From: Bacillus sp. T33-2 | GTDB taxonomy: Bacteria; Bacillota; Bacilli; Bacillales; Cytobacillaceae | Length of the DNA: 64,000 nt | Assembly (NCBI RefSeq): GCF_002860205.1 | Contig: NZ_PGVB01000010.1 | Span: 372,001-436,000, forward strand | Direction: 5' to 3' | Part shown: positions 53,138 to 63,588 of the stretch, piece after piece | Layout: each line of letters opens with the position of its first letter | Position numbering within the stretch: the first letter of the stretch is position 1 | Translations under genes and position numbers: made by a program | The notes under the pieces: generated by a model | What the model was told of the DNA's origin: nothing | The model's input: the letters and a program-made list of their open reading frames with translations, nothing else | The model's database searches: none

Positions 53138-53980
53138 TCAAATATCCATGCCGGCTATTCTTTCAAAATGAGTGATCTGTTTTTCTAAACCGGTAAGGAA
53201 ATCGGTCTGGCTGGCAACAGCAACGATGTTGATGGACGGACTCCAAACTACATTTTTTTTGTTTGTGTCAGCATTTCCTTCGTAGCCGGGGAGGATAGAA
53301 CGTGTGCACTTATCCCACAAATTCGTTTCCATGCTTTTTAGCAAAAACCGCCCCGTTTCTGGCTCTTCAATCAATTTTATCAATGAATCGACTGCATCAT
53401 CAATAAACATGGCATCGCCAGTCCATTCCTTTTCGCTTAAAACCGGTGCATCCAATTTCTGTTTCTCTTGTAAAATTAACTGCTGAAAAAAATATTCCTC
53501 AGGCTGCCAAGGCCCGAAAATGGTAGGTAAATAAATTTCCTTATGCTGAATTCTGCTTTCTTTTAAAGATTGGATAAACAGTTCGATAGGAGGCATGTCG
53601 GTTTTCCCGTCAAATTGAGCCAATTGTGCCGGCAATAACAACGTCAAATTGCCATTGATGCCGGACCATTCTTTCAATTTGCTGATGATACCCGGTTGTT
53701 CCAGCAGCCGATCCTCTGAATTTTTCATATATATATCATAAAATGACAGGATTATAGGAGCTTCTTGTTCAAGATTTTCCCCTTCCAAGAGCCATTGTTC
53801 AAATGACATTTCTGAAAAATTGGCATTTCTGCCTATCTCCATGCGCATTTCTTCAAAAAAAGCACCTTGATTTTGCTCTGTTTGATTTACGCCTTTCACC
53901 TGTATTCCTCGTTCAAGTAAAGCAGTACAGAGGCTGTAGCCTACAAATCCAAAAACACCCACGATCGTTGCCCTGTCCAT
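53138..53980 (-). CDS. NAD-dependent epimerase/dehydratase-like protein
   Basis: About 280 residues. The N-terminus VGVFGFVGYSLCTALLERGI is a Rossmann start of the extended SDR kind (GxxGxxG, here GVFGFVG), and IYLPTIFGPWQPEEYF resembles the family's substrate loop. The active-site Tyr-x3-Lys is not clear, so catalysis is doubtful. The frame reaches 53998; ATG 53980 or 53983 fits GGGAGG best. It lies between med and the yjaU-like gene; in B. subtilis yjaV is there. Confidence 0.72.
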   Translation of the reverse strand: MDRATIVGVFGFVGYSLCTALLERGIQVKGVNQTEQNQGAFFEEMRMEIGRNANFSEMSFEQWLLEGENLEQEAPIILSFYDIYMKNSEDRLLEQPGIISKLKEWSGINGNLTLLLPAQLAQFDGKTDMPPIELFIQSLKESRIQHKEIYLPTIFGPWQPEEYFFQQLILQEKQKLDAPVLSEKEWTGDAMFIDDAVDSLIKLIEEPETGRFLLKSMETNLWDKCTRSILPGYEGNADTNKKNVVWSPSINIVAVASQTDFLTGLEKQITHFERIAGMDI

Positions 53981-54083
53981 CATTTCCCCTCCCTGCAATC
54001 TCTTCAGTGTATCCTATGACGGCAAAGGCAAAATTATATTTAACTTTCCAAGGCGATTGTACTTGGTAATCAGCGGGTTTCCC

Positions 54084-54821
54084 TTACAATATATGTTCAT
54101 GGCTGTTAAAAAAGCGAATCGCCTGGCTTCCAAGCTGCTGTTTTTTCTCGGGCACCACATAACTTAATGAAACCGGCAGTTTTTGCTGCTCCCAGCGCCT
54201 GGATAAATATCTTAAATACTCAGACTGTTTATAGGAACGGTTTCCAGCCAAAACTTGAATCACTTTTACCGGAATTTGCGGATTGAGTTCCGGCCCAGCC
54301 GGGGAGCCGGCGAGAACTTCTTCCAGTTCCCGGCCGTCTTCCCTGAACGCATCACCAAGTTCTTTCAATATTTTTTTATAAAAAAACTTATGTTCTTTTT
54401 CATGTTCAAGATGCTTCTTCAATGAAAGGACAGGATTGACCAGCAGCATAGAGCGGATATGTAAATCCGGATCGTTCACAAGTTGGAAGGCAGTAAGTGC
54501 TCCCATCCCTTCAGCTATTATATGGATTTTATAATTGAGAATTTCGTTTTTGAGGATATGATGGCATAGATGTTTTACAAGTGTTACCGCTTTTTCGCTT
54601 CCCCAGTTTCTTCCGTACAGGTTTGAATAAAAAATAGTATAACCCGCGTCTCTTAATTTATTGATGAAGACAAGCTTCCCTTCGTTTTGGATCCAAAAAC
54701 TGCTCTTTCCATCCACAAAATGCCTTTCGTCCCCAATGATTAAGATACCGAAACCATTTGGCTTCGCAGGATAATGGACCATGTTCCATTCGGTATCCAG
54801 TTTGAAGTTTCGGCTCTCCAT
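54084..54821 (-). CDS. Alpha/beta-hydrolase-like protein in the yjaU position, nucleophile missing
   Basis: A 245-residue alpha/beta-hydrolase fold. Strand and oxyanion-like NGFGILIIGDERHF are seen, but the nucleophile elbow reads IIAEGMGALTA, with Gly where Ser should be (Gly-x-Ser-x-Gly expected). A late histidine is in FFNSHEHIL. It may bind rather than cut a ligand. The position before med-comZ matches B. subtilis yjaU. No ribosome site as strong as others is seen at ATG 54821 (AAAAGGAG upstream is adequate). Confidence 0.7.
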   Translation of the reverse strand: MESRNFKLDTEWNMVHYPAKPNGFGILIIGDERHFVDGKSSFWIQNEGKLVFINKLRDAGYTIFYSNLYGRNWGSEKAVTLVKHLCHHILKNEILNYKIHIIAEGMGALTAFQLVNDPDLHIRSMLLVNPVLSLKKHLEHEKEHKFFYKKILKELGDAFREDGRELEEVLAGSPAGPELNPQIPVKVIQVLAGNRSYKQSEYLRYLSRRWEQQKLPVSLSYVVPEKKQQLGSQAIRFFNSHEHIL

Positions 54822-55127
54822 TCTAAAAACTCCTTTTACCTGAAATTGTTCATATTAATGTATGAAGTTTCACATAAAATGAAAGGGACTTTGCCTATTA
54901 TGGAACAATAAGCGAATTGGATTATCTGCCCAATGTTTATACAAGCATTATACCAGCGATTATGGATGATGAATAAGCGATATATCGGGCAATCAGTCTT
55001 TAAGGAAAACATGCGTATTTCCATGCAGGGCTTTTATGGAATAAATCATTCATGATAAATGCTTTTATTATGTTTGCTTCCTATGATAAGATGAAAAGGG
55101 ATTCAAATATGTTTGAGGTGAAAATCT

Positions 55128-55319
55128 ATGAAATACTTCTGGACACTGTTTTGGACATTCCTTCTCGTCCAAATGCTGACTTATGTTGCGAGTTCCATGC
55201 TCGGAGTTGCATTCGATTTTGAGACAGGCAGCATTCTGGCTATTATCGCTGCGATTCTCATTTTCGCCGTACCTTTTGTCATACCAAATGAACCTTCTGA
55301 CAAACAAGGATTACACTGA
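55128..55319 (+). CDS. yjzD: DUF2929 small membrane protein YjzD
   Basis: A 63-residue protein with two membrane helices (FWTLFWTFLLVQMLTYVASS and GSILAIIAAILIFAVPFVI) and a short tail. This is the YjzD/DUF2929 pattern, and B. subtilis yjzD (61 residues) lies near argF too. GAGGTGA is before the ATG. A terminator follows. Function unsettled. Confidence 0.86.
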   Translation: MKYFWTLFWTFLLVQMLTYVASSMLGVAFDFETGSILAIIAAILIFAVPFVIPNEPSDKQGLH

Positions 55320-55327
55320 GTAAAGGT

Positions 55328-55361
55328 AAAAAGTCATCCCGAACGAGGGGATGACTTTTTT
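55328..55361. terminator. Terminator between yjzD and clpB
   Basis: AAAAGTCATCCC and GGGGATGACTTTTTT with loop GAACGA; T/A runs on both sides serve both convergent genes. Confidence 0.9.
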
Positions 55362-55371
55362 GTGCCTACTT

Positions 55372-57966
55372 TTACTTCAGAGCGATTTTTCCCTCATCAA
55401 CAACAATTTCAAGCTGGCTTTTTTCTTTTATATTACCGGAAATGATTTCTTTCGCAAGCATTGTCTCAATATTCCTCTGCATATACCGTTTTAGCGGCCT
55501 GGCCCCGTATACAGGGTCAAACCCGTTTACCGCAATAAATTGTTTCGCCCCTTCACTGATTGTCAGCCTGATATGCTGTTCAGACAGCCGATTTTGCAGA
55601 TCGGCCACAAGCCTTGCAACGATTTGTTTGATTTCATCCAGTTCAAGGGGCTTGAACATGATGATTTCGTCTACCCTGTTTAAAAATTCAGGCCTGAAAT
55701 GGCTGCGCAGCTGTGACATAACCCTTTCTGCCGCGGCATCAGGTATTTTCCCAGGATTATCGTAACCTTCCAATAGAGACTGGGACCCAATATTTGAAGT
55801 CATGATGATCACGGTGTTTTTGAAATCGACAACCCTCCCCTGCGAATCTGTGATCCTGCCATCATCAAGCATCTGGAGGAGTATATTAAATACATCCGGA
55901 TGAGCTTTTTCAATTTCATCAAGCAGTATAACGGAGTAAGGCCTTCTTCTCACAGCTTCGGTCAGCTGGCCGCCCTCCTCGAACCCTACATACCCAGGTG
56001 GCGCGCCGATCATTCTTGATACTGCATGCTTTTCCATGTATTCCGACATGTCAATCCGGATCATCTGGTCTTCGCTGTCAAACAATGAATAGGCGAGTGT
56101 CTTGGCAAGCTCTGTTTTCCCAACCCCGGTAGGACCAAGAAAGATAAGCGAGCCGATTGGCCTGTTCGGGTCTTTTATTCCGGCACGGGCCCTTAACACA
56201 GCATCTGCCACAAGCGATACCGCCTCATCCTGGCCGACAACCCTTTCGTGGAGAATGGACTCAAGGCGAAGCAGCTTTTCACGTTCGCCTTCAACAAGCC
56301 TGGACACCGGAATGCCTGTCCATCTGGCTACAATTGAAGCAATCTCCTCTTCGGTGACCTCTTCCCTTAACAGCCTGTCCCCTTCTTTTTCACTTACCTG
56401 CAACTCAAGATTGTGTAATTCCTTTTCAACAGAAGGAATTTGGCCATGCCGTAATTCCGCCGCTTTATTTAAATCATAATCATTCTCTGCTTTTTCCAGC
56501 TCGCGGCGCAGCCGTTCCAGCAATTCACGATGCTCCCGCACTCTCTGGATCGCTTCTTTTTCAGCCTGCCATCTCGCTTTCATTGAGCTGGCCCGGTCCC
56601 GCAGGCTTGCAAGTTCCTTTTGCAAAGATTCAAGCCTTTCCCTGCTGGCTTCGTCTTTTTCTTTCCGAAGGGCGGCTTCCTCAATTTCCAGCTGCATAAC
56701 CTTCCTGGTCACTTCGTCGAGTTCTGAAGGCATCGAATCAATTTCGGTCCTGATCATCGCGCTTGCTTCATCGACAAGGTCGATCGCCTTGTCCGGCAGA
56801 AATCGGTCGGTAATGTATCGGTCAGACAAGGTTGCCGCTGCCACGATGGCCCGGTCATGGATATTGACGCCGTGGTGGATTTCAAATCTTTCTTTTAGGC
56901 CACGTAAAATCGAAATCGTATCCTCGACATTGGGCTCCTGCACGAGGACCTGCTGGAACCTCCGTTCAAGCGCAGGGTCCTTTTCAATGTATTTCCGATG
57001 TTCATCAAGGGTAGTCGCACCAATGCAGTGCAGCTCGCCGCGGGCAAGCATCGGTTTCAGCATATTGCCGGCGTCCATGGCGCCCTCTGTCTTTCCGGCC
57101 CCGACAATCGTATGAAGTTCATCAATAAAAAGCAAAATTTTCCCTTCGCTTTTTTTCACTTCATTTAAAACAGCCTTCAGCCGCTCTTCAAATTCACCGC
57201 GAAACTTTGCCCCGGCGACGAGGGCACTCATGTCGAGAGCGAATATTGTCCGGTCCTTCAAGCCTTCCGGGACATCCCGGCGGACGATCCTCTGGGCGAG
57301 GCCTTCAACGATGGCTGTCTTTCCAACACCAGGTTCTCCGATGAGAACTGGGTTATTTTTTGTTTTTCTTGAAAGGATGCGGATCACATTCCGAATCTCG
57401 CCATCCCTGCCAATGACAGGATCGATTTTTCCTTTTTTAACTTCTTCAACAAGATCCCGTCCATATTTCTTTAATGCGTCGTATGTTGCTTCCGGATTCT
57501 GTGAGGTCACCCGCTGATTCCCCCTTATGTCTGTAATGACGGTTAATAGGCTGTTTTTATCCAATCCATGCTTTTTTAAAAGTTTTCCGGCGTCTGTTCC
57601 TTCTGTACCGAGCTCAGCCAAAAGAAAATGCTCGACTGACAGGTATTCGTCGTTGAAACGTTGCATTTCCACTTCAGCTCGGGCCAAAACACGCTGAAGC
57701 ATAGCAGTTATATACAATTTTCCGGTTTCCGCGCCGCTCAGTGTGACCTGAGGCTTTTTTTGCAGAAGTGTCGTCAGTTCGGATGTGATTTCGTTAACAT
57801 TAATTGCCATTCTTTGAAGGATAGAAGCTGCAAGGCTTTCCTCCGCTGAAAGCAAGGACAGGAAAACATGAATGTCATCCACTTCCTGGTGATTATTCTT
57901 TACCGCAAGCGTCTGGGCATCTGCAAATGACTGTTGCATACGCTCCGTCATTTGGTTCAAGTCCAT
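55372..57966 (-). CDS. clpB: Disaggregase ClpB
   Basis: Hexameric Hsp100 ATPase, 864 residues: N domain 1-150, NBD1 with GEPGVGKT near 205, a coiled-coil middle domain of about 110 residues (410-530), NBD2 with GPTGVGKT near 605, and the sensor/arginine regions. It lacks the ClpP-binding loop, so it works with DnaK on aggregates. The frame reaches 58086; ATG 57966 has GAGAGGG and gives [10 protein letters not shown], the normal start. CtsR box upstream. B. subtilis itself lacks clpB, but many relatives have it here. Confidence 0.95.
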   Translation of the reverse strand: MDLNQMTERMQQSFADAQTLAVKNNHQEVDDIHVFLSLLSAEESLAASILQRMAINVNEITSELTTLLQKKPQVTLSGAETGKLYITAMLQRVLARAEVEMQRFNDEYLSVEHFLLAELGTEGTDAGKLLKKHGLDKNSLLTVITDIRGNQRVTSQNPEATYDALKKYGRDLVEEVKKGKIDPVIGRDGEIRNVIRILSRKTKNNPVLIGEPGVGKTAIVEGLAQRIVRRDVPEGLKDRTIFALDMSALVAGAKFRGEFEERLKAVLNEVKKSEGKILLFIDELHTIVGAGKTEGAMDAGNMLKPMLARGELHCIGATTLDEHRKYIEKDPALERRFQQVLVQEPNVEDTISILRGLKERFEIHHGVNIHDRAIVAAATLSDRYITDRFLPDKAIDLVDEASAMIRTEIDSMPSELDEVTRKVMQLEIEEAALRKEKDEASRERLESLQKELASLRDRASSMKARWQAEKEAIQRVREHRELLERLRRELEKAENDYDLNKAAELRHGQIPSVEKELHNLELQVSEKEGDRLLREEVTEEEIASIVARWTGIPVSRLVEGEREKLLRLESILHERVVGQDEAVSLVADAVLRARAGIKDPNRPIGSLIFLGPTGVGKTELAKTLAYSLFDSEDQMIRIDMSEYMEKHAVSRMIGAPPGYVGFEEGGQLTEAVRRRPYSVILLDEIEKAHPDVFNILLQMLDDGRITDSQGRVVDFKNTVIIMTSNIGSQSLLEGYDNPGKIPDAAAERVMSQLRSHFRPEFLNRVDEIIMFKPLELDEIKQIVARLVADLQNRLSEQHIRLTISEGAKQFIAVNGFDPVYGARPLKRYMQRNIETMLAKEIISGNIKEKSQLEIVVDEGKIALK

Positions 57967-57981
57967 TTTCCCTCTCACCCC

Positions 57982-57998
57982 TTTGACCTTTTTTGACC
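57982..57998 (-). promoter_or_regulatory. CtsR operator of clpB
   Basis: Minus strand GGTCAAAAAAGGTCAAA, a perfect CtsR heptad repeat (RGTCAAANANRGTCAAA). CtsR represses class III heat-shock genes; heat releases it. Confidence 0.92.
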
Positions 57999-58008
57999 AT
58001 TTAATTAA

Positions 58009-58037
58009 ATTATAGAAATTTTTTACCAAAAAGTAAA
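58009..58037 (-). promoter_or_regulatory. SigA promoter of clpB
   Basis: Minus strand TTTACT (58037-58032), 17-base spacer, TATAAT (58014-58009). The operator lies just downstream of the -10. The -35 overlaps the tail of the next hairpin. Confidence 0.65.
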
Positions 58038-58058
58038 GCCATCCAGGTCGGATGGCTT
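58036..58058 (-). terminator. Terminator downstream of yjzC
   Basis: AGCCATCC (58037-58044) and GGATGGCT (58050-58057), five-base loop, tail TTACTTTTTGG on the minus strand. It would separate clpB from the upstream arginine/yjzC transcripts. Confidence 0.65.
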
Positions 58059-58104
58059 GATTTGTAATTATTTGAATATGCTGCACCGGTCTTTATATAA
58101 TAAT

Positions 58105-58284
58105 TCACGGTTTTGGCTCGTAAGTCCAGATCCGGTTGTGGTTCGATGTCTCTGGAAACCGGTCACCCGCCTTCATTTCAAGCCGTTTTGGATTGATGAC
58201 ATTGCTGCCGGTTTCCCCGATTTCAATATACACTCCGTTGTTCGGAGCCTTCTGTCCAGGACGAAATTGGCGGTTTTGCCCCAT
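58105..58284 (-). CDS. yjzC: YjzC-like protein
   Basis: A 59-residue soluble protein, missed by length filters: MGQNRQFRPGQKAPNNGVYI, then EIGETGSNVINPKRLEMKA, a Gly/Asp turn and ending IWTYEPKP. This matches YjzC of B. subtilis in length, start and place next to argF. A perfect AAGGAGG stands eight bases before the ATG. The fold may be a small beta sheet; role unknown. Confidence 0.88.
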   Translation of the reverse strand: MGQNRQFRPGQKAPNNGVYIEIGETGSNVINPKRLEMKAGDRFPETSNHNRIWTYEPKP

Positions 58285-58371
58285 TTCAAATGCCTCCTTA
58301 GATTGATGGCCTACATGGGGATATTATTTCCTTTATCATTGAATTTTATCGGGCAGACTTCCTTGTCTGTA

Positions 58372-59331
58372 TCAATCGGCCAGTATTTCCGCCAACAGGG
58401 CTTTCTGGGCGTGGAGCCTGTTTCCTGCCTGTTCAAAAACAACAGAATTTGGTCCGTCTATGACAGCTGCAGTTACTTCCTCCCCGCGGTGGGCCGGCAG
58501 GCAATGCATGAATAAATAATCTCTTTTTGCAAGCCGGGTCAGGCCATCATTTACCTGGAAATCTTTAAAGGCTTCCAAGCGCACTGCATTTTCCTCTTCC
58601 TGGCCCATGCTGGTCCAAACATCCGTATAAATGATATCCGCATCCTTCACTGCGGAATAAGGATCTTCAGTAATTTCAATCTTTGATCCTGTATTTTGGG
58701 CAAAAAGCTCCGCCTGTTTTACGATATTCTGATCCGGCCAGTAACTCCCGTGTGCCGCGAGCACCATATCCATACCCGTTTTAGCTGAAGCGATCAACAA
58801 TGAGTGGGCCACATTGTTGCCGTCGCCTATATATGCCAGTTTAAGCCCCTTAAGCCTTCCCTTATTTTCAATTATTGTTTGCAGATCCGCCAGTGCCTGG
58901 CAAGGGTGAAATTTATCTGTCAAGCCGTTAATCACCGGGATGGTCGCATATTCAGCAAGCTCTTCAACTATTGCGTGTGAAAAAGTCCTGATCATGATCG
59001 CATCTAAATACTGGGACAATACACGCGCCGTGTCCGCCACCGTTTCACCGCGGCCGATCTGCAGGTCATTGCTGTTCAAATATAAAGCGTGGCCGCCAAG
59101 CTGGATCATGCCGGCTTCGAATGATACTCTCGTCCGGGTTGATGGTTTCTCGAAAATCATTCCGAGAGTCTTTCCTTTCAAAGGCTCACTTTTCGTAAAT
59201 AATGATTTATTTTTCAACTGCCCGGCCTTGTTTAATATGAGTAAAATTTCTTCACTTGAATAATCAGCCAAGGTCAACAAATCTTTGCCTTTTAATCCTT
59301 TATCGATCACATTCTGCTGGACGGCGCTCAT
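58372..59331 (-). CDS. argF: Ornithine carbamoyltransferase ArgF
   Basis: Makes citrulline from ornithine and carbamoyl phosphate; 319 residues, as in B. subtilis. STRTR motif in [13 protein letters not shown] near 57, HPCQ in [12 protein letters not shown], and HCLPAHRG near 270 with the ornithine-site Cys. The frame reaches 59367; ATG 59331 overlaps the carB stop in ATGA, with GTGGTGG upstream. Last gene of the arginine operon. Confidence 0.95.
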   Translation of the reverse strand: MSAVQQNVIDKGLKGKDLLTLADYSSEEILLILNKAGQLKNKSLFTKSEPLKGKTLGMIFEKPSTRTRVSFEAGMIQLGGHALYLNSNDLQIGRGETVADTARVLSQYLDAIMIRTFSHAIVEELAEYATIPVINGLTDKFHPCQALADLQTIIENKGRLKGLKLAYIGDGNNVAHSLLIASAKTGMDMVLAAHGSYWPDQNIVKQAELFAQNTGSKIEITEDPYSAVKDADIIYTDVWTSMGQEEENAVRLEAFKDFQVNDGLTRLAKRDYLFMHCLPAHRGEEVTAAVIDGPNSVVFEQAGNRLHAQKALLAEILAD

Positions 59332-62300
59332 TTTACCACCACATTTCTTTGTATTTGTTGAAGCCATTCACCCATCGGTTTAACTTCCCAACCCAGAGCC
59401 TTGCCGCCTTTCAAGTAGGCAAGAAGGGTTTCTTTCTCAGTGAATACCAGCTTTCTATTTTTAACAGCCCACTCACGCAGGAACAGATCTTTCGCGGAGC
59501 TGCCGCAGCAATAAACACCTGAGATTTTTGCAGGATCAAGCCTCTTAACGTCGGCACGGGTAAAATTGATGCCGTCTGCGGGTGACAGGTCCAATATTCC
59601 TTCGATATCCCCTTCATTCGTATAAAGAATATCTCTTGTATAATTTTCTCCAGTAACCGAATAGAAAGATTTTTTAAGCGCTTCTCCTTCCGACGCAGCT
59701 ATGCTTATCCCCTCGCCTGTTGAAATCATCTGCGGACTGGTCTTCAAATCCAGTCCCTTCAATGCAAAATTTGAGAATACCGGATGCTTTATGCAAGTAA
59801 ATGGAACCTCGTATTCCTGCTGCCATAAAACTTCTGCTTTCGACAAACTATATTTCCCGAGCAATATTTTCGTAGCTTTTTCGACAAGCGGAATGCCGGT
59901 AATTTTGCTTACAATCGGCATTGTCCGGCTGGAGCGGGGGTTAACCTCCAGAATGTAAACCTTCTCGCCATCAATGATATATTGAATATTCATGAGTCCC
60001 CTGTAACCTATCCCCCTGACAATTTTCCCTGCATACTCCAGCATTTTCGCTTTTGCAGCTGGTGAAAAATTCTTGGCCGGAATGATGCAATAACTGTCGC
60101 CGGAATGGACCCCGGTCTTTTCGATATGCTCGATAATGGCTGGAACGAGAATGTTTTCTCCATCTCCTGCAAGATCCAGCTCAGCTTCTTTTGCTTCCAG
60201 GTACTGGTCAACCAGTATCGGGAACTGAATGCTTCCACTTTTGAGTACATCCATCAACGTAATTTCGTCTTCGGTGACCATCATGTTCTGTCCGCCAATT
60301 ACATAGGATGGACGGATAAGGACAGGATAGCCAATCGACCCGGCAGCTGTCACGAGACCACTTTCATCTTCTGCAGTTACACCCTTTACACGCGGAATTT
60401 CCAAAGAATCAAGCAGCTGGTAAAAATGATCCCTGTCCTCAAACAGGTCAATCATTTCGGAAGATGTCCCGAGCAGCTTGATGCCATTTTCCTCAAGGCC
60501 TTTTGCCAGGTTCAATGCAGTTTGCCCGCCCAGCTGGACGATGGCCTCCTCAATTCCTTCCGCTTCAATGACATTTAATACATCCTCAAGCGTTAATGGT
60601 TCAAAATAGAGCCTGTCGGATATCGCAAAATCAGTGCTTACGGTTTCGGGGTTATTGTTGATCATGACAGTTTCAACATTTTCATCCCTGATGGCGAACA
60701 CACCGTGAACCGCGCAATAATCAAACTCAATGCCCTGGCCGATGCTGATTGGCCCGCTGCCTATGACCAGCACTTTCCGGTTTGCCGTTTTTGGCGCTTC
60801 GTTTTCACCGAAAAAACTGGAATAAAAATAGTTTGAACCGGATTCGAACTCCGCAGCGCAGGTATCAACCATTTTATACGCCGGCCTTACTCCATGCTGC
60901 TTTCTTAAATTACGAACGTCTGATTCGCTCACTCCCCACTCGCTTGCCAGAAATAAATCGCTGAAGCCTTTTTCCTTTAGTTGAAGGAGCTCGGACGTGG
61001 TAATATCGTGCATGCTGGTTGCTGACACTTTCGTTTCTAATACTTGCAATTGTTTAAGCTTTGTCAGGAAAAACATATCTATTTTGGTCAGGTCATGAAG
61101 TGAAGCCGGACTTACTCCCCGCCGCAGCAGCTCCATCAGCACAAAAAGCCTTTCGTCCGTCTGTTTTTTTACCAGATTGGTTAACTCTGCAGTTGTTTTG
61201 CCTTTCAGTGCCGGTTTGTTCAGGTCCACTGTTTTTATGTTCAAGGAACGGACCGCCTTCAACAGGGCCCTTTCAAAATTGCGGTCAATCCCCATGACTT
61301 CGCCTGTAGCCTTCATCTGGGTCCCGAGAGTGCGGTGGATGCCCGGGAATTTATCGAACGGCCATTTTGGTATTTTGACGACTACATAATCAAGGGCCGG
61401 TTCAAAGCTGGCAAAGGTATTGCCCGTAACAGGGTTTTTCAATTCCGAAAGTTGATAGCCCACAGCAAGCTTGGCAGCCATGCGCGCAATCGGGTAGCCA
61501 GTTGCCTTCGAGGCGAGCGCCGACGACCTGCTGACACGGGGATTGACCTCAATCAAATAGTAATTTTTGCTCTCGGGGTCAAGTGCAAACTGGATATTGC
61601 AGCCCCCGACGATCTCGAGCGCGGAAATGATCTTGACCGCGGCTGTCCTCAGCATCTGGTATTCACGGTCAGTAAGTGTCTGCGATGGCGCAACGACAAT
61701 GGAGTCACCAGTGTGGATGCCAACGGGATCTATGTTTTCCATATTGCAAACCGCAATGCATGTGCCGCTTGAATCTCTCATCATTTCATATTCAATTTCT
61801 TTAAAACCGGCGATGCTTTTTTCAATCAGGCACTGGCTGATCGGACTTTCATTCAAGCCGCCACTAACAAGGCTTTTCAATTCTTCCGCCGAGTGTGCAA
61901 TGCCGCCGCCAGTTCCCCCAAGTGTATAGGCTGGCCGTACGATTACAGGGAATCCCGTATCTTCGGCAAAAATAAGCGCTTCTTCAACAGAGTGGACGAT
62001 TTCACTTTCAGGCACTGGTTCATTCAGCTCATGCATCAAGCTTCGAAACGCCTCCCTGTCTTCCCCTTTCTTGATTGATCCGATGGAAGTTCCCAGCAGC
62101 TTCACTCCATGTTTTGCGAGGATGCCCTGCTCACTAAGTTTTAATGCAAGGTTTAAGCCCACCTGTCCCCCCAGGGTGGCAAGCAGACCATCAGGACGCT
62201 CCCTTAAAATGACCTTTTCAACACTTTCAACCGTCATTGGCTCAAAATAAACAGCATCAGCAAATACATCATCAGTCATGACGGTGGCTGGGTTATTATT

Positions 62301-62441
62301 CATTAAAATGACTCTGTACCCTTCCTCTTTGAGGGCAATGCACGCCTGTGTGCCGGCATAATCAAACTCCGCGGCCTGGCCAATGACGATCGGCCCTGAA
62401 CCAATGACCAAAACTGTACGGATATTAGTATCTTTAGGCAT
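59328..62441 (-). CDS. carB: Carbamoyl-phosphate synthase large subunit (arginine-specific) CarB
   Basis: About 1037 residues, two homologous halves each with an ATP-grasp domain and GSGPI(V/S)IGQ loop (near residues 15 and 545), an oligomerisation part between, and a short C-terminal allosteric domain that is smaller than in the pyrimidine enzyme. It makes carbamoyl phosphate from ammonia, bicarbonate and two ATP. Located with argD, carA and argF, so it is the arginine-pathway copy. ATG 62441 overlaps the carA end by eight bases. Confidence 0.94.
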   Translation of the reverse strand: MPKDTNIRTVLVIGSGPIVIGQAAEFDYAGTQACIALKEEGYRVILMNNNPATVMTDDVFADAVYFEPMTVESVEKVILRERPDGLLATLGGQVGLNLALKLSEQGILAKHGVKLLGTSIGSIKKGEDREAFRSLMHELNEPVPESEIVHSVEEALIFAEDTGFPVIVRPAYTLGGTGGGIAHSAEELKSLVSGGLNESPISQCLIEKSIAGFKEIEYEMMRDSSGTCIAVCNMENIDPVGIHTGDSIVVAPSQTLTDREYQMLRTAAVKIISALEIVGGCNIQFALDPESKNYYLIEVNPRVSRSSALASKATGYPIARMAAKLAVGYQLSELKNPVTGNTFASFEPALDYVVVKIPKWPFDKFPGIHRTLGTQMKATGEVMGIDRNFERALLKAVRSLNIKTVDLNKPALKGKTTAELTNLVKKQTDERLFVLMELLRRGVSPASLHDLTKIDMFFLTKLKQLQVLETKVSATSMHDITTSELLQLKEKGFSDLFLASEWGVSESDVRNLRKQHGVRPAYKMVDTCAAEFESGSNYFYSSFFGENEAPKTANRKVLVIGSGPISIGQGIEFDYCAVHGVFAIRDENVETVMINNNPETVSTDFAISDRLYFEPLTLEDVLNVIEAEGIEEAIVQLGGQTALNLAKGLEENGIKLLGTSSEMIDLFEDRDHFYQLLDSLEIPRVKGVTAEDESGLVTAAGSIGYPVLIRPSYVIGGQNMMVTEDEITLMDVLKSGSIQFPILVDQYLEAKEAELDLAGDGENILVPAIIEHIEKTGVHSGDSYCIIPAKNFSPAAKAKMLEYAGKIVRGIGYRGLMNIQYIIDGEKVYILEVNPRSSRTMPIVSKITGIPLVEKATKILLGKYSLSKAEVLWQQEYEVPFTCIKHPVFSNFALKGLDLKTSPQMISTGEGISIAASEGEALKKSFYSVTGENYTRDILYTNEGDIEGILDLSPADGINFTRADVKRLDPAKISGVYCCGSSAKDLFLREWAVKNRKLVFTEKETLLAYLKGGKALGWEVKPMGEWLQQIQRNVVVK

Positions 62442-63513
62442 AATTAACAACTCTCTCGCTTAATGACTTTACATTCTCAATAAATTCAGTAAAAACAAAA
62501 GCACTGTCCTCTGGCCCCGGATTAGCTTCAGGATGAAACTGGACTGTGGTCAGCGGAAGTGACGGGTGGGAAAGTCCTTCCACTGAGCCGTCATTGCTGT
62601 TGTAAAAACGTATGGATAACCCTGTTTTTTCAAGGCTTCGATCATCAACGACAAAGCTGTGGTTTTGTGATGACATAAACACTCTTCCTGTCGCTTTGTC
62701 TGTCACAGGGTGGTTGGCGCCCCTGTGGCCAAATAACATTTTTTTCGTATCGGCCCCAAGTGCAAGGGCAGCCAACTGGTGCCCAAGGCAAATGCCGAGG
62801 ACGGGATAGCTTTCAATCACTTTTTTGATTGACTTCAATTGTCCTGCGACATCCTTGGGGTCGCCGGGTCCGTTTGAAAGCAGCACACCGTCAGGCTTGA
62901 GCGCCGAGATTTGTTCAAATGTTGCGTTGAAGGGCACAACCGTCACCTTACAATCTCTTTTTAGCAGCGATTCAACAATTGATTTTTTACAGCCGTAATC
63001 AATGAGGACGATATGGGTACGTCCGGTACCGTACGATATTTGCTGCTTCACTGAAACACGGTTGACTTTCATTTCTTTGACAGGATCAGCAATAAATCCA
63101 GCTTCCCTGTCAGATGAAAGGAGAGCAGGCATCGACCCATTTTCACGGATCCGTTTCGTTACTGCTCTTGTGTCAACATGGCACAAAATAGGAATATTCC
63201 AGTGTTGTAAATAATCGCAAAACGTCGTCTTTGCTTCATAATGGAACGCAGCCTGGGCACCTTCATAGATAATCACAGCTTTGGCATGCGGCTTTTGGCT
63301 TTCAAAATCATCTTTATTAATTCCATAATTCCCGATGAGCGGGTATGTGAATACAATAATCTGGTCTTTGTATGACGGGTCGGTCAAGACTTCCTGATAG
63401 CCGGTCATTCCGGTATAAAATACAACCTCTCCTGAAAGTTCGGCTTCAGGCGTATTTCCAAGCCATTTCCCTTGAAATGTTTTTCCGTCAGCCAGATGTA
63501 GATATCCTTCCAT
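62434..63513 (-). CDS. carA: Carbamoyl-phosphate synthase small subunit CarA
   Basis: Glutaminase subunit, about 359 residues. The N-terminal domain starts MEGYLHLADGKTFQG; the GATase domain has the nucleophile in LGICLGHQLAALALG and the His-Glu pair in HPEANPGPED. It feeds ammonia to CarB. The frame opens with GTG 63525; ATG 63513 has GAGGTG upstream. Seventy-five bp separate it from argD. Confidence 0.94.
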   Translation of the reverse strand: MEGYLHLADGKTFQGKWLGNTPEAELSGEVVFYTGMTGYQEVLTDPSYKDQIIVFTYPLIGNYGINKDDFESQKPHAKAVIIYEGAQAAFHYEAKTTFCDYLQHWNIPILCHVDTRAVTKRIRENGSMPALLSSDREAGFIADPVKEMKVNRVSVKQQISYGTGRTHIVLIDYGCKKSIVESLLKRDCKVTVVPFNATFEQISALKPDGVLLSNGPGDPKDVAGQLKSIKKVIESYPVLGICLGHQLAALALGADTKKMLFGHRGANHPVTDKATGRVFMSSQNHSFVVDDRSLEKTGLSIRFYNSNDGSVEGLSHPSLPLTTVQFHPEANPGPEDSAFVFTEFIENVKSLSERVVNYA

Positions 63514-63549
63514 TTGGCACCTCACAAAAGATGTATATTTATATATATT

Positions 63550-63567
63550 TATTAATATTTATTCATT
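63550..63567 (-). promoter_or_regulatory. Possible ARG box upstream of carA
   Basis: Minus strand AATGAATAAATATTAATA resembles the ArgR/AhrC consensus CATGAATAAAAATKCAAK at about 12 of 18 positions. It sits in the argD-carA gap, which is very AT rich, so chance is possible. Confidence 0.35.
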
Positions 63568-63588
63568 AGTCTCGAAAAAAGATACAGC

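Noticed and set aside
57967-58086. N-terminal extension of clpB by 40 codons
   Set aside because: It would read through the CtsR box and the promoter; ATG 57966 has its own ribosome site and the normal ClpB start.
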